NCBI GenBank assembly: GCA_016763895.1
Contig: JAESSV010000145.1
Location: 1 to 7,057, forward strand
Length of the DNA stretch: 7,057 bases
Direction of reading: 5' to 3'
DNA from: Magnetovibrio sp.
GTDB taxonomy: Bacteria; Pseudomonadota; Alphaproteobacteria; Rhodospirillales; Magnetovibrionaceae
The notes under the pieces were generated by a model that did no database searches, was not told where the DNA came from, and was given only the letters and a program-made list of their open reading frames with translations. Position numbers and translations under genes: made by a program. Of this stretch, positions 1-6,148 are shown in pieces; position 1 is the first letter of the stretch, and each line of letters begins with the position of its first letter.

Positions 1-370
1 AAAAACCGGCCTTGTCCTTGCGTTTTACACAGCTGATACCGCGGTTGCAAAAGGCTGTGCAGCCTGCCACACCCGATCTGCCATTCAAGGCATAGGGAAA
101 ACAATTTCTCAAATTGATGAAATTGCATCCGGCATTTCTGCCGCTGTGGAAGAACAAGGGGCCGCGACCGGTGAAATTGCGCGCAATGTCGAGCAAGCCG
201 CTAATGGCACACAGGATGTAACAAGTAATATTAACGATGTTACAAAATCAGCTGGCGAAACAGGAGAATCTGCACGGGACGTGAGTTCTGCGGCAGAACA
301 ACTTTCAATGAAATCCTCAAGACTTCAAACTCAAGTTGAAAGCTTCCTCGCTGAAATGAAAAAAGTGTAA
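1..370 (+). CDS. Methyl-accepting chemotaxis protein, 3' end, with a haem c motif close to the signalling tail
   Basis: The frame is open from the window edge to the TAA at 368-370, about 122 residues; the true start lies outside. The downstream part (codons from about position 80) is a typical alphaproteobacterial MCP C-terminal coiled coil: [18 protein letters not shown], then [20 protein letters not shown], ending in a Glu/Gln/Ser-rich helix and [11 protein letters not shown]. This part signals to CheA/CheW from the cytoplasm. The first 26 visible residues differ in kind: they contain CAACH (bases 56-70), a covalent haem c site, in a context ([14 protein letters not shown]) like periplasmic haem-binding sensor domains of other MCPs. 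No membrane segment, HAMP domain or CheA/CheW-binding hairpin tip lies between the two parts, so the gene is probably internally deleted or chimeric. The MCP assignment of the tail is firm; the identity of the haem domain is inferred. Confidence 0.85.
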   Translation, partial: KTGLVLAFYTADTAVAKGCAACHTRSAIQGIGKTISQIDEIASGISAAVEEQGAATGEIARNVEQAANGTQDVTSNINDVTKSAGETGESARDVSSAAEQLSMKSSRLQTQVESFLAEMKKV

Positions 371-391
371 GTTTTCATCACTCCACTTTTG

Positions 392-425
392 AAAAAGGCC
401 AGACCGTTGCGTCTGGCCTTTTTTT
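392..425 (+). terminator. Rho-independent terminator after the MCP gene
   Basis: A perfect inverted repeat (AAAAAGGCCAGAC at 392-404, GTCTGGCCTTTTT at 411-423) encloses the loop CGTTGC. The T run covers 419-425. It starts 21 bases after the MCP stop codon. The A-run on the left arm gives five T on the other strand, so it could also act in reverse, although no minus-strand gene is evident next to it. Confidence 0.92.
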
Positions 426-698
426 GTTTGAAATATTGCGACATAACCAGAGCATCGTGGGCAAAAGGGTTTGACGGATCGCGTTGCATGGCCTGTTGGT
501 CATGCGCATCGGTGCAGGTCGTGTTTTTTGGCTTAGCGATCAAGACCCCGGCGGGGGCTTTTCCATGGGATACAAGCTGAAGACAGCGCCACTTGGGGCT
601 TAAACGGGTGACGTCCTTGGTTGAAATTTAGACGGGAAGATCACCGTTGATGGCTCAAAAGGGACAAAAATTTGCATCCTTTTTGCCGGGGACAGAAC
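426..698. other. Stretch without a convincing gene
   Basis: Between the MCP terminator and the receiver remnant I find no gene I can name. The minus strand is open from about 627 down through the terminator (no stop between the TAA at 628-630 and the MCP end), and its translation contains protein-like text such as TCTDAHDQQAMQRDPSNPF. It has only a TTG start candidate at 543, no clear ribosome binding site, and no family I recognise. Plus-strand frames are short. No convincing sigma-70 promoter for the downstream operon could be picked out, although one is expected here. Confidence 0.5.
542..562 (+). terminator. Possible second terminator-like hairpin
   Basis: The bases AAGACCCC (542-549) and GGGGCTTTT (554-562) flank the loop GGCG. 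They form four G-C pairs, then one mismatch, a G-U pair and two A-U pairs, ending in four T. The shape is that of a short intrinsic terminator, but the stem is imperfect and the T run short. No gene upstream of it needs a terminator beyond the one at 392-425, so it may mark the end of a lost gene or a small RNA. Confidence 0.3.
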
Positions 699-935
699 GT
701 GGTAAACAAAAAAGGATTAATCGTTGAAGGTTTTCCAACCATCGCCATGGATGGCTTTCATGCGGCGCAAATCATTCACAACACCTATGGCGTTCCCGTG
801 GTATTTAGAACCGCTCATGGGGACGAGGGACGCCCTGATTGGGCCGTGTCACCTGCCCCCCGCTTATGGTTAAGGGGAAAGCCCTTTGCCAAGGATGAAT
901 TGGCGCAAGCCTTCGAAAGGGTTTTACATTCATGA
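699..935 (+). pseudogene. Response regulator receiver domain with internal deletion
   Basis: From GTG at 699 (GGGGA about 7 bases upstream) the 78-residue product reads MVNKKGLIVEGFPTIAMD, which lines up residue for residue with the first 18 of the intact receiver at 2616 (MKNERILIVEDEPVTAMD). At residue 19 it jumps to the equivalent of residue 64 of that receiver: GFHAAQIIHNTYGVPVVFRTAHG, then a divergent stretch, then KPFAKDELAQAFERVLHS. About 45 residues are therefore missing, including helix 1, strand 3 and the phospho-acceptor Asp. The second acidic residue of the ED pair is Gly. The switch Thr (T38) and the Lys of KPF (K61) remain. It cannot accept phosphate in the normal way. Its TGA overlaps the next gene's ATG (ATGA, 932-935), so it was the first gene of the operon and probably the kinase's partner regulator. 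A very small functional derivative is possible but unlikely. Confidence 0.75.
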
Positions 936-2619
936 AAACAAGCCGCCCTCAAGTTCAGGTCTCTGCGTCGCCAAAGACCAATCGACGCGGCAATATAAAA
1001 AAGGCCATCCTGATCCCCTTGGTTCTTGTCCTGGTGTTGCTGATTAGTGTGTTTGTTGTCATGCAATATCAACAGGCGAGCCGGACAACAAACGATGCTT
1101 TCCGCGAAAAAGTGTCGGCTGTGGGAGGATTATTAGAACAAGGGACAGAAAATAATTTTTCATTGATGCATGGAATCCTGATCTTTCTCGAACAAGATCA
1201 AAAATTTAAGACTGCCTTTTTGGATGGAAACCGGGACAAATTATTCGAATTTGCGTCTCCGGTTTTTGAGCGCATCAAAAAAAATCATAATATCACCCAT
1301 TTCTATTTCCTGACCCCTCAACGCAAAGTCTTTCTTCGCGTTCATCAACCGGATCGATACGGCGATATCGTTAATCGTTTGACCGCGCTTGAAGCTGAAA
1401 AAATAAACAGGGATCTTCGGGGCTTGAATTGGGGCCTTTAGGCACCCTTACGCTTCGCCTTGTTGTGCCTTGGCGAAAAAACGGGAAGCTTATTGGATAC
1501 ATAGAATTGGGAATAGAGCTTTATGAGGTGACCAAGATGATCCTAAAGCATTTTCCGCTACAACTGTTTGTGTCCATCCATAAGACTAAGTTGGACCAAA
1601 CACGCTGGCAAAACTGGCAACGGCTACATCAACGTTCTGTCGATTGGGCGCAGTTCGATAAGGATGTTATTGTTGAAGAAAATGGCAGCTTGTCGTCGGG
1701 ACAAATCGCGGCCATCAACAAATATACCTTGACCCAACACAATTTCGCCGTTGAGGTCAAGGATGGTGGCAAAACATTCCTTATGGCCCTTCAACCGATC
1801 ATCGATGCCGGAAAGCATAACGTCGGCAACCTTATTATTTTCCAAAATATCACAGAATCCAAGGCCGATTTTTGGATGTCCATGACCTTTATCGTCTTGC
1901 TAGGCTCGATCAGCGGGACGGGCATCTTTATCTTGTTTTTTATAATCCTGAGGAACGTAAACCATATGATTAAAGCCAACGAAGTCGTTATTCAGGCCTC
2001 TTTGAATGAAAAGGTTGTGTTGCTCCAAGAAATCCATCATCGGGTTAAAAACAACCTTCAGGTGGTCTCTTCCATGCTGTCTTTACAAGCGTCAACCGAA
2101 ACCGACAGCCACGCCACTGAAGTGCTAAAAGAAGGCGAACGTCGGATCAGAGTCATGGCACGCGTGCACGAAAATCTTTACCGTTCGGATGACTTGTCGC
2201 ACATTTCCTCGCGGCAATACCTTGGTGCCATCATTGACGACCTGCATCAATCGTCCCTAGATAAAGTCGCTCGGGTTTTATTACAACACGATATTGATGA
2301 TATAAACTTAACAATCGACCAAGCCACCCCCATTGGGCAAATCACCAGCGAACTGATTTCGAATGCTCAAAAACACGCCTTTCCGCATGAACGGACTGGA
2401 ACAATCAATGTTTCGCTTAAACGGATGAACACCGGGGAAATTGAACTGGCCATTTCCGACAATGGCATCGGGATGCCCGAAGGTCGTGGATTGACCGGTT
2501 ACAAAAGTCTCGGTCTTCGGCTGGTGAATGCCTTGGCTCAAAATCTCGGCGGGACGGTAATTTTAGAACGCGAAAACGGAACGCGCGTTTCTATCGTATT
2601 CCGTGGAGAATGTGTATGA
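932..2619 (+). pseudogene. Membrane sensor histidine kinase (dCache-like sensor, HisKA_2), single-base frameshift
   Basis: Two frames make one protein of about 562 residues once a missing base is restored. Frame one (932-1441) has a membrane helix at residues 25-47 and a periplasmic sensor with FYFLTPQRKVFLRVHQPDRYGD, then ends abnormally in GLNWGL and a stop. Frame two continues as GPLGTLTLRLVVPWRKNGKL. Inserting one G after 1426 gives GLELGPLGTLTLR, the usual text of dCache-type kinase sensors. A second membrane helix follows (about 315-341), then the HisKA_2 box EIHHRVKNNLQVV (about 367-379, phospho-acceptor His within HHR), N-box ELISNAQKHA (about 474), and ATP-lid motifs DNGIGMP (about 510) and SLGLRLV (about 526). 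The kinase half is intact but disconnected from sensor and first membrane helix. A TTG at 1429 could start a shorter product, without a good ribosome binding site. Natural mutation and sequencing error are both possible. Confidence 0.82.
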
Positions 2620-4502
2620 AAAATGAACGCATCCTAATCGTCGAAGACGAACCCGTCACCGCCATGGACGAACGCCAAATTGTTGAAAGTCTTGGTTACA
2701 CGGTGTGTGACACGGTTAATTCCGGCGAAAAAGCAATAGCCTTTATCATGCAAGACACCCCAGACCTGGTGCTGATGGATATAAACCTTGGCAGCGGAAA
2801 AGACGGCATTGAAACCGCAATAGAAATCCGCAAGCAGTTTGACGTCCCGGTTATTTTCGTGACGGCGCACGGCAATCGAGCCATTCTTGACCGGGCGAAA
2901 AAAAGCGAACCGTTCGGCTATGTGATCAAACCTTTTTCCAAAGAGGAAATGTCGGCCACCATCGAGGTCGCCCTCCATAACCACCTGTTGGAAAAAAAGC
3001 TGCACGAAAGCGAAGAACGTTTTCGGGCCATTGCCGACTATTCTTACGATTGGGAAATGTGGCTGGGCTGTAACGGCAAACCCAAATGGATCAATCCCGC
3101 AGTCGAACGCATGACCGGATACACGGTGTTAGAATGTATGGACATGGCGGAATATCCCTTGCAGTTGGCCCATATAGAAGACCGTGAAATCCTGTCCAAA
3201 CACTTGCATAAAAGCCAGAAGGAGTCTTTTGCAAACGATATCGAATTTCGGGTTGTTTGCAAAAGTGGAAAAGACCTGTGGTCTGCTTTTTCCTACCAAC
3301 CGATTTACGATATGAAACAGAAGTTTATTGGTTCTCGGTGGAGCATTCGTGATATTAGCGCTCGTAAAAAAAATGATGGCGAACGCCTAAAACTTCTTAA
3401 AGCCATTGAACAAAGCCCCGCCACTGTGGTGATTACCGATACCAAAGGCGTGATTGAATATGTTAACCCAAAATTTACCGAGGTCACAGGATACCTTCCT
3501 AGCGAGGCCATTGGACATACGTCACGCATTTTAAAGTCTGGAACGAGAACGCCCGAAGATTATAAAGTGCTTTGGGACACCATCACTTCGGGCAAGGAGT
3601 GGAAGGGTGAATTCCACAACAAACGTAAGGATGGCACCTTATATTGGGAATTCAGTTCAATTTCTCCGGTCAAGGCTGAAAATGGAAAAATCATTAACTT
3701 TATCGCCGTCAAGGAAGACATTACGGATCGCAAAAAAATGGAAGAAGACTTGCGCACGGCGATGACAACTGCGGAAGCCGCGAACAAGGCAAAGTCTGAG
3801 TTTTTGGCGATTATGAGCCACGAACTGCGGACACCTCTAAATGCCATTAACGGTTTTTCAGAAATGATGCAGCTGGAAATCCTGGGTCCTCTTGGCAACC
3901 CGGGCTACACAGGGTACGCAAAGGATATCCATGTTGCCGGGAAACATTTGCTTCAGGTCATCAATGACATTTTGGACATTTCCAAGATCGAGGCAGATGC
4001 TCAAGAACTTGAAAAAGAAGACATAAACGTTTCGGAAATGGTCAAAGGGAGCGTTGAACTGGTCAAGGGACGAGCGCTAAGAGCAAGCGTAAGATTGCGC
4101 CAAGATATTCCAAAAGACTTTCCACCGCTTTTCGCCGACCGTTTGCGTCTAAAACAAATCCTTTTGAACCTGTTGACCAACGCCATCAAGTTTACGCCAC
4201 AACACGGCCACGTCATCGTAAGGTCCTTTGTTGATGCGGATGGTGCGATTGCGTTGCAGGTCGAAGACACCGGGGTGGGCATCGCAGCCGAAGACATCCC
4301 CAAGGTGTTTAAACCTTTTGGCCAAGTCGACAACGTCATGGTGCGAAATCAAGAAGGAACCGGGCTTGGCATTCCTTTGAGCAAAACGCTTGTTGAATTG
4401 CACGGCGGAAGCCTTGAAATTGAAAGCGTGCTGGGCAAGGGCACATTCGTAACGGCGCGTTTTCCATCGCAGAAAATGCTGAAATTGCAAAACACCACGT
4501 GA
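2616..4502 (+). CDS. Cytoplasmic sensor kinase with N-terminal receiver: REC-PAS-PAS-HisKA-HATPase
   Basis: The 628-residue protein has no membrane segment. A complete receiver occupies residues 3-122, with E10/D11, phospho-acceptor D55 (LMDINL), T83 (VTAHG) and K105 (KPF). PAS 1 spans about 130-250. PAS 2 spans about 256-373, with the SG...LWDTITSGKEWKG...KRKDGTLYWE pattern of the PAS_9/NifL-like group. The HisKA H-box is SHELRTPLNAI with H402, the N-box has N522, and DTGVGI (551) and GTGLGI (581) complete the HATPase. I choose ATG 2616 rather than the in-frame ATG 2610: GGAGA (2605-2609) lies 6 bases from 2616 but touches 2610, and 2616 forms the ATGA overlap with the preceding kinase stop. 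The receiver probably takes phosphate from the HisKA_2 kinase and tunes this kinase. There is no C-terminal receiver or Hpt, and no output regulator in the window, so its target is unknown. The sensed signal is unknown; cofactor binding by the PAS domains cannot be read here. Confidence 0.93.
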   Translation: MKNERILIVEDEPVTAMDERQIVESLGYTVCDTVNSGEKAIAFIMQDTPDLVLMDINLGSGKDGIETAIEIRKQFDVPVIFVTAHGNRAILDRAKKSEPFGYVIKPFSKEEMSATIEVALHNHLLEKKLHESEERFRAIADYSYDWEMWLGCNGKPKWINPAVERMTGYTVLECMDMAEYPLQLAHIEDREILSKHLHKSQKESFANDIEFRVVCKSGKDLWSAFSYQPIYDMKQKFIGSRWSIRDISARKKNDGERLKLLKAIEQSPATVVITDTKGVIEYVNPKFTEVTGYLPSEAIGHTSRILKSGTRTPEDYKVLWDTITSGKEWKGEFHNKRKDGTLYWEFSSISPVKAENGKIINFIAVKEDITDRKKMEEDLRTAMTTAEAANKAKSEFLAIMSHELRTPLNAINGFSEMMQLEILGPLGNPGYTGYAKDIHVAGKHLLQVINDILDISKIEADAQELEKEDINVSEMVKGSVELVKGRALRASVRLRQDIPKDFPPLFADRLRLKQILLNLLTNAIKFTPQHGHVIVRSFVDADGAIALQVEDTGVGIAAEDIPKVFKPFGQVDNVMVRNQEGTGLGIPLSKTLVELHGGSLEIESVLGKGTFVTARFPSQKMLKLQNTT

Positions 4503-4537
4503 TGATAATGGCCATTCCATGCTGTAAAGAAGCCCCT

Positions 4538-4560
4538 ATATGAAGGAGAGGTTTCATATG
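4538..4560 (+). promoter_or_regulatory. AT-rich dyad with the Shine-Dalgarno in its loop
   Basis: ATATGAA (4538-4544) and TTCATAT (4553-4559) are perfect inverted repeats around GGAGAGGT. As RNA this is a 7-pair stem (8 with a terminal U-G) whose loop is the ribosome binding site and whose 3' arm holds the ATG at 4558. As DNA it is a 22-base symmetric site of operator size. Either reading suggests control of what follows: a protein operator, or an RNA structure affecting translation. The symmetry is seen; the function is inferred. Confidence 0.4.
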
Positions 4561-4584
4561 TTCAATCGGCGTGGTTTATCATGA
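4558..4584 (+). CDS. Possible 8-residue leader peptide upstream of the cytochrome gene
   Basis: ATG 4558 is preceded at 6 bases by AAGGAGAGG (4543-4551), the strongest ribosome binding site in the window, yet the frame encodes only MFNRRGLS before TGA. The stop overlaps a second ATG (ATGA, 4581-4584) that opens a 37-codon frame ending at 4694, 17 bases into the cytochrome gene. This chain could couple translation into the cytochrome gene, whose own ribosome binding site is poorly spaced. It could equally be the start of a lost or frameshifted gene. Neither short product resembles a family I know. Confidence 0.3.
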   Translation: MFNRRGLS

Positions 4585-4590
4585 ATTCCG

Positions 4591-4618
4591 TTGCCATGGC
4601 TGCTGAGAATGGTATCTT
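4591..4618 (+). promoter_or_regulatory. Candidate sigma-70-like promoter of the cytochrome gene
   Basis: TTGCCA (4591-4596, five of six to TTGACA) and TATCTT (4613-4618, four of six to TATAAT) are separated by 16 bases. Transcription would start near 4625, about 50 bases before the cytochrome ATG. If this is the promoter in use, the upstream dyad and leader ORF would lie outside the transcript and the dyad would be better read as a DNA site. This is a motif match only. Confidence 0.28.
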
Positions 4619-4677
4619 GAATGATCAGACGCTTGCCAACAAGAGTGTGGAAACAGACGAGGGAAATAGACTTCATT

Positions 4678-5091
4678 ATGTCTCAAAAAAATAAATGTTT
4701 AACCAAAATTGCCGTTTTAGCCTTTGTCATGAGCACAGCAAGCGCCGCTTTTTCCGCTGAAACCGTAAATGTTAAAATGCCTAAAGAATTGACCGCTCAA
4801 GCCCAATGGGGGGCTATGGCGTTCGATACAAATTGTGCGGCTTGTCATGGCAAGAATGGTTCCGGGACCGATTCCGGCCCACCGCTCATTCATGACACTT
4901 ACAATCCGGGTCATCACGGCGACGAAGCCTTTTACCGCGCTATGAATTCAGGTGTTCAGCAACATCACTGGCCGTATGGAAACATGCCCGCACAGACACA
5001 AATTAAACCCGATCTGGCCAAGAAGATCGTTAAATTTGTTCGTGAGGTTCAACAAGAAAATGGCATCGTCTTCAAGCCTCATAGGATGTAA
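4678..5091 (+). CDS. Secreted monohaem class I cytochrome c
   Basis: The product is 137 residues from ATG 4678. A Sec signal peptide is clear: Lys-rich start, hydrophobic core IAVLAFVMSTASAAF, likely cleavage after Ala27 (FSA/ET). An upstream in-frame ATG at 4621 would put 19 polar residues before the signal, so I reject it. The haem site is CAACH (53-57); the distal Met is probably M103 in YGNMPAQ. The middle text GPPLIHDTYNPGHHGDEAF is characteristic of small alphaproteobacterial periplasmic cytochromes c. It should carry electrons in the periplasm; the partner is unknown. The ribosome binding site is weak (GAGGG at 4659-4663, 14 bases away). The gene stands alone after the kinase operon and converges with the protease gene across 26 bases that hold no clear terminator. 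Confidence 0.9.
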   Translation: MSQKNKCLTKIAVLAFVMSTASAAFSAETVNVKMPKELTAQAQWGAMAFDTNCAACHGKNGSGTDSGPPLIHDTYNPGHHGDEAFYRAMNSGVQQHHWPYGNMPAQTQIKPDLAKKIVKFVREVQQENGIVFKPHRM

Positions 5092-5117
5092 TAATTAATG
5101 GATGATCGTAAACTTGA

Positions 5118-5816
5118 TTAAGAATTTGGCGTATGCTTCCACCATGCTTTTTCATTAATGGAAAATATGGGAAGATAGTGTTTTACTTTACGTGCAGGAA
5201 CGACTTGCTTGATTTGGTTGTCCAATACATAGGGTTTTCCCTTATAAAATACGATCAGAATTGCGTGACCAATTTTAAGGTTTAAGTCCTTAACGGCAAC
5301 GACACGCAAGCTCATTTCATCATAACCCAACAAACGCAAAGAAATGTATTTTGCGATGGCGTAATCTTCACAATCCCCAAATTTCGCCATGAATTCTCCT
5401 GGTGAAGCCCAATAATCTTTGCGCCCCCAATTGATAGGGTCGACGATATACGGAGCCCTGTTCATATAATCATTGACGGCCCGAATTTGGCTGACCCGAT
5501 CTTTACCCTTTAAGCCTTTTAAAAAGGTCATCCACTTATCAAAATTACAGGCGTTTAATTTTTGATCTCCACATATTCCTTGTTTGGCTTGCGAACGTTC
5601 TTGGGAATAACGGGCCAGCGCGCCATTCCATTTTTTTAACGCCGTTAGTTTGGTGGATACCTGTTCCGTCGAGTTGAAAAAACTGGGCTTGGTCGCAACG
5701 CTGGCATATGCATTCGATCCAAGTGTTAGGGCAATACACAAAAACAAGCCCATAACCACACCGCGTAAAGCGATTGGGTTTTTAGGTTCAGACGCGGGTA
5801 AAATCATATTGGTCAT
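5118..5816 (-). CDS. lapG: LapG-like periplasmic cysteine protease (BTLCP, transglutaminase-like)
   Basis: The 232-residue protein has a hydrophobic signal segment (about 17-35, then SNAYA) and a transglutaminase-like catalytic core: Cys149 in FGDCEDYAIAKY, His184 in KIGHAILIV and Asp199 in YVLDNQ. D148 and E150 flank the Cys, as do the calcium-binding residues of LapG. In characterised systems LapG cuts the N-terminal region of large surface adhesins to release cells from biofilm, and the c-di-GMP receptor LapD holds it inactive. Neither LapD nor an adhesin is in this window, so the gene is isolated here and its substrate is unknown. Length is normal for the family and no residue of the triad is missing. 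The start at 5816 has a modest AGGTAAAG about 8 bases upstream; ATG 5807 is an alternative. Convergent with the cytochrome gene at 4678-5091. Confidence 0.88.
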   Translation of the reverse strand: MTNMILPASEPKNPIALRGVVMGLFLCIALTLGSNAYASVATKPSFFNSTEQVSTKLTALKKWNGALARYSQERSQAKQGICGDQKLNACNFDKWMTFLKGLKGKDRVSQIRAVNDYMNRAPYIVDPINWGRKDYWASPGEFMAKFGDCEDYAIAKYISLRLLGYDEMSLRVVAVKDLNLKIGHAILIVFYKGKPYVLDNQIKQVVPARKVKHYLPIFSINEKAWWKHTPNS

Positions 5817-5844
5817 GATGTCTTTACCTGAAGCTTGTGGTTAA

Positions 5845-5875
5845 CCTGAGGCACCGGGGGCTATGGTGTTTCAGG
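5845..5875. promoter_or_regulatory. Hairpin in the gap upstream of the lapG-like gene
   Basis: CCTGAGGCACC (5845-5855) and GGTGTTTCAGG (5865-5875) can form an 11-pair stem, two pairs being G-U on the plus strand, around a 9-base loop. On the minus strand, where both neighbouring genes lie, those two pairs become A-C mismatches, and no T run follows. It lies about 30 bases before the protease start, so it could be a leader structure or a weak terminator of the upstream operon. The rest of 5817-5977 shows no gene and no convincing promoter. Confidence 0.22.
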
Positions 5876-5977
5876 CCATGAAGATCGGTGCGCCCTTTGA
5901 ATCCAACGTTTATGCCCGATCAATATTTTCGGATAAAAGGTTCCATTTCATAACAAGCTCATACTTTGCCATCTGTT

Positions 5978-6148
5978 TTAATCTGGCTTGTTGGTATCGA
6001 TTTTAAGGGGGCTATCTGTGTCAGGTTTAGCGGGCTTATGGCGGCCACCACAACACCCGCCGCCACCTTTGGAATGTCCGAACAAATGCATGCCCCCCAT
6101 GGCTCCTAGGGCCACAACCAAAATCCAGTTTTCACTTAGCCAGTTCAT
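5978..6148 (-). CDS. Small single-span membrane protein with Gly-rich CC motif
   Basis: This 56-residue frame begins at ATG 6148 with GGAAGA a few bases upstream, as in a true start. It begins MNWLSENWILVVALGAMGGM, one membrane span rich in Trp at its edge. HLFGHSKGGGGCCGGRHK follows, then a polar Pro/Asp/Lys tail ending at TAA 5978-5980. The CC pair among glycines, with nearby His and Met, could bind a soft metal. It is the third gene of a minus-strand series after the cupredoxin-like protein and the cytochrome c; its start overlaps the present cytochrome stop as ATGA (6145-6148). It reminds me of short His/Gly-rich DUF2933-type proteins found near copper genes, but that is from memory and uncertain. 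Metal binding is inferred from the motif and neighbours. Confidence 0.72.
   Translation of the reverse strand: MNWLSENWILVVALGAMGGMHLFGHSKGGGGCCGGRHKPAKPDTDSPLKIDTNKPD

Noticed and set aside
815..1072. Minus-strand ORF of 85 codons over the receiver remnant and kinase start
   Set aside because: It is antisense to two genes with recognisable domains and has no domain of its own.
2610..2615. ATG at 2610 as start of the REC-PAS-PAS kinase
   Set aside because: The ribosome binding site GGAGA ends directly against it. ATG 2616 has proper spacing and forms the ATGA overlap with the preceding stop.
4507..4516. Perfect palindrome AATGGCCATT just after the kinase stop
   Set aside because: Ten bases without loop or T run; too short to call a terminator or operator without other copies.
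2634..4557. Several minus-strand ORFs of 62-123 codons opposite the REC-PAS-PAS kinase
   Set aside because: They lie opposite a gene with all motifs in order; their composition is that of reverse-complement shadows and none resembles a known protein.
4621..4677. N-terminal extension of the secreted cytochrome from ATG 4621
   Set aside because: It would add 19 polar residues before a clear Sec signal peptide, and no ribosome binding site fits it.
5910..5972. 20-codon minus-strand ORF after the small CC protein (MAKYELVMKWNLL...)
   Set aside because: It is very short, with no clear ribosome binding site and no recognised similarity; chance is sufficient.
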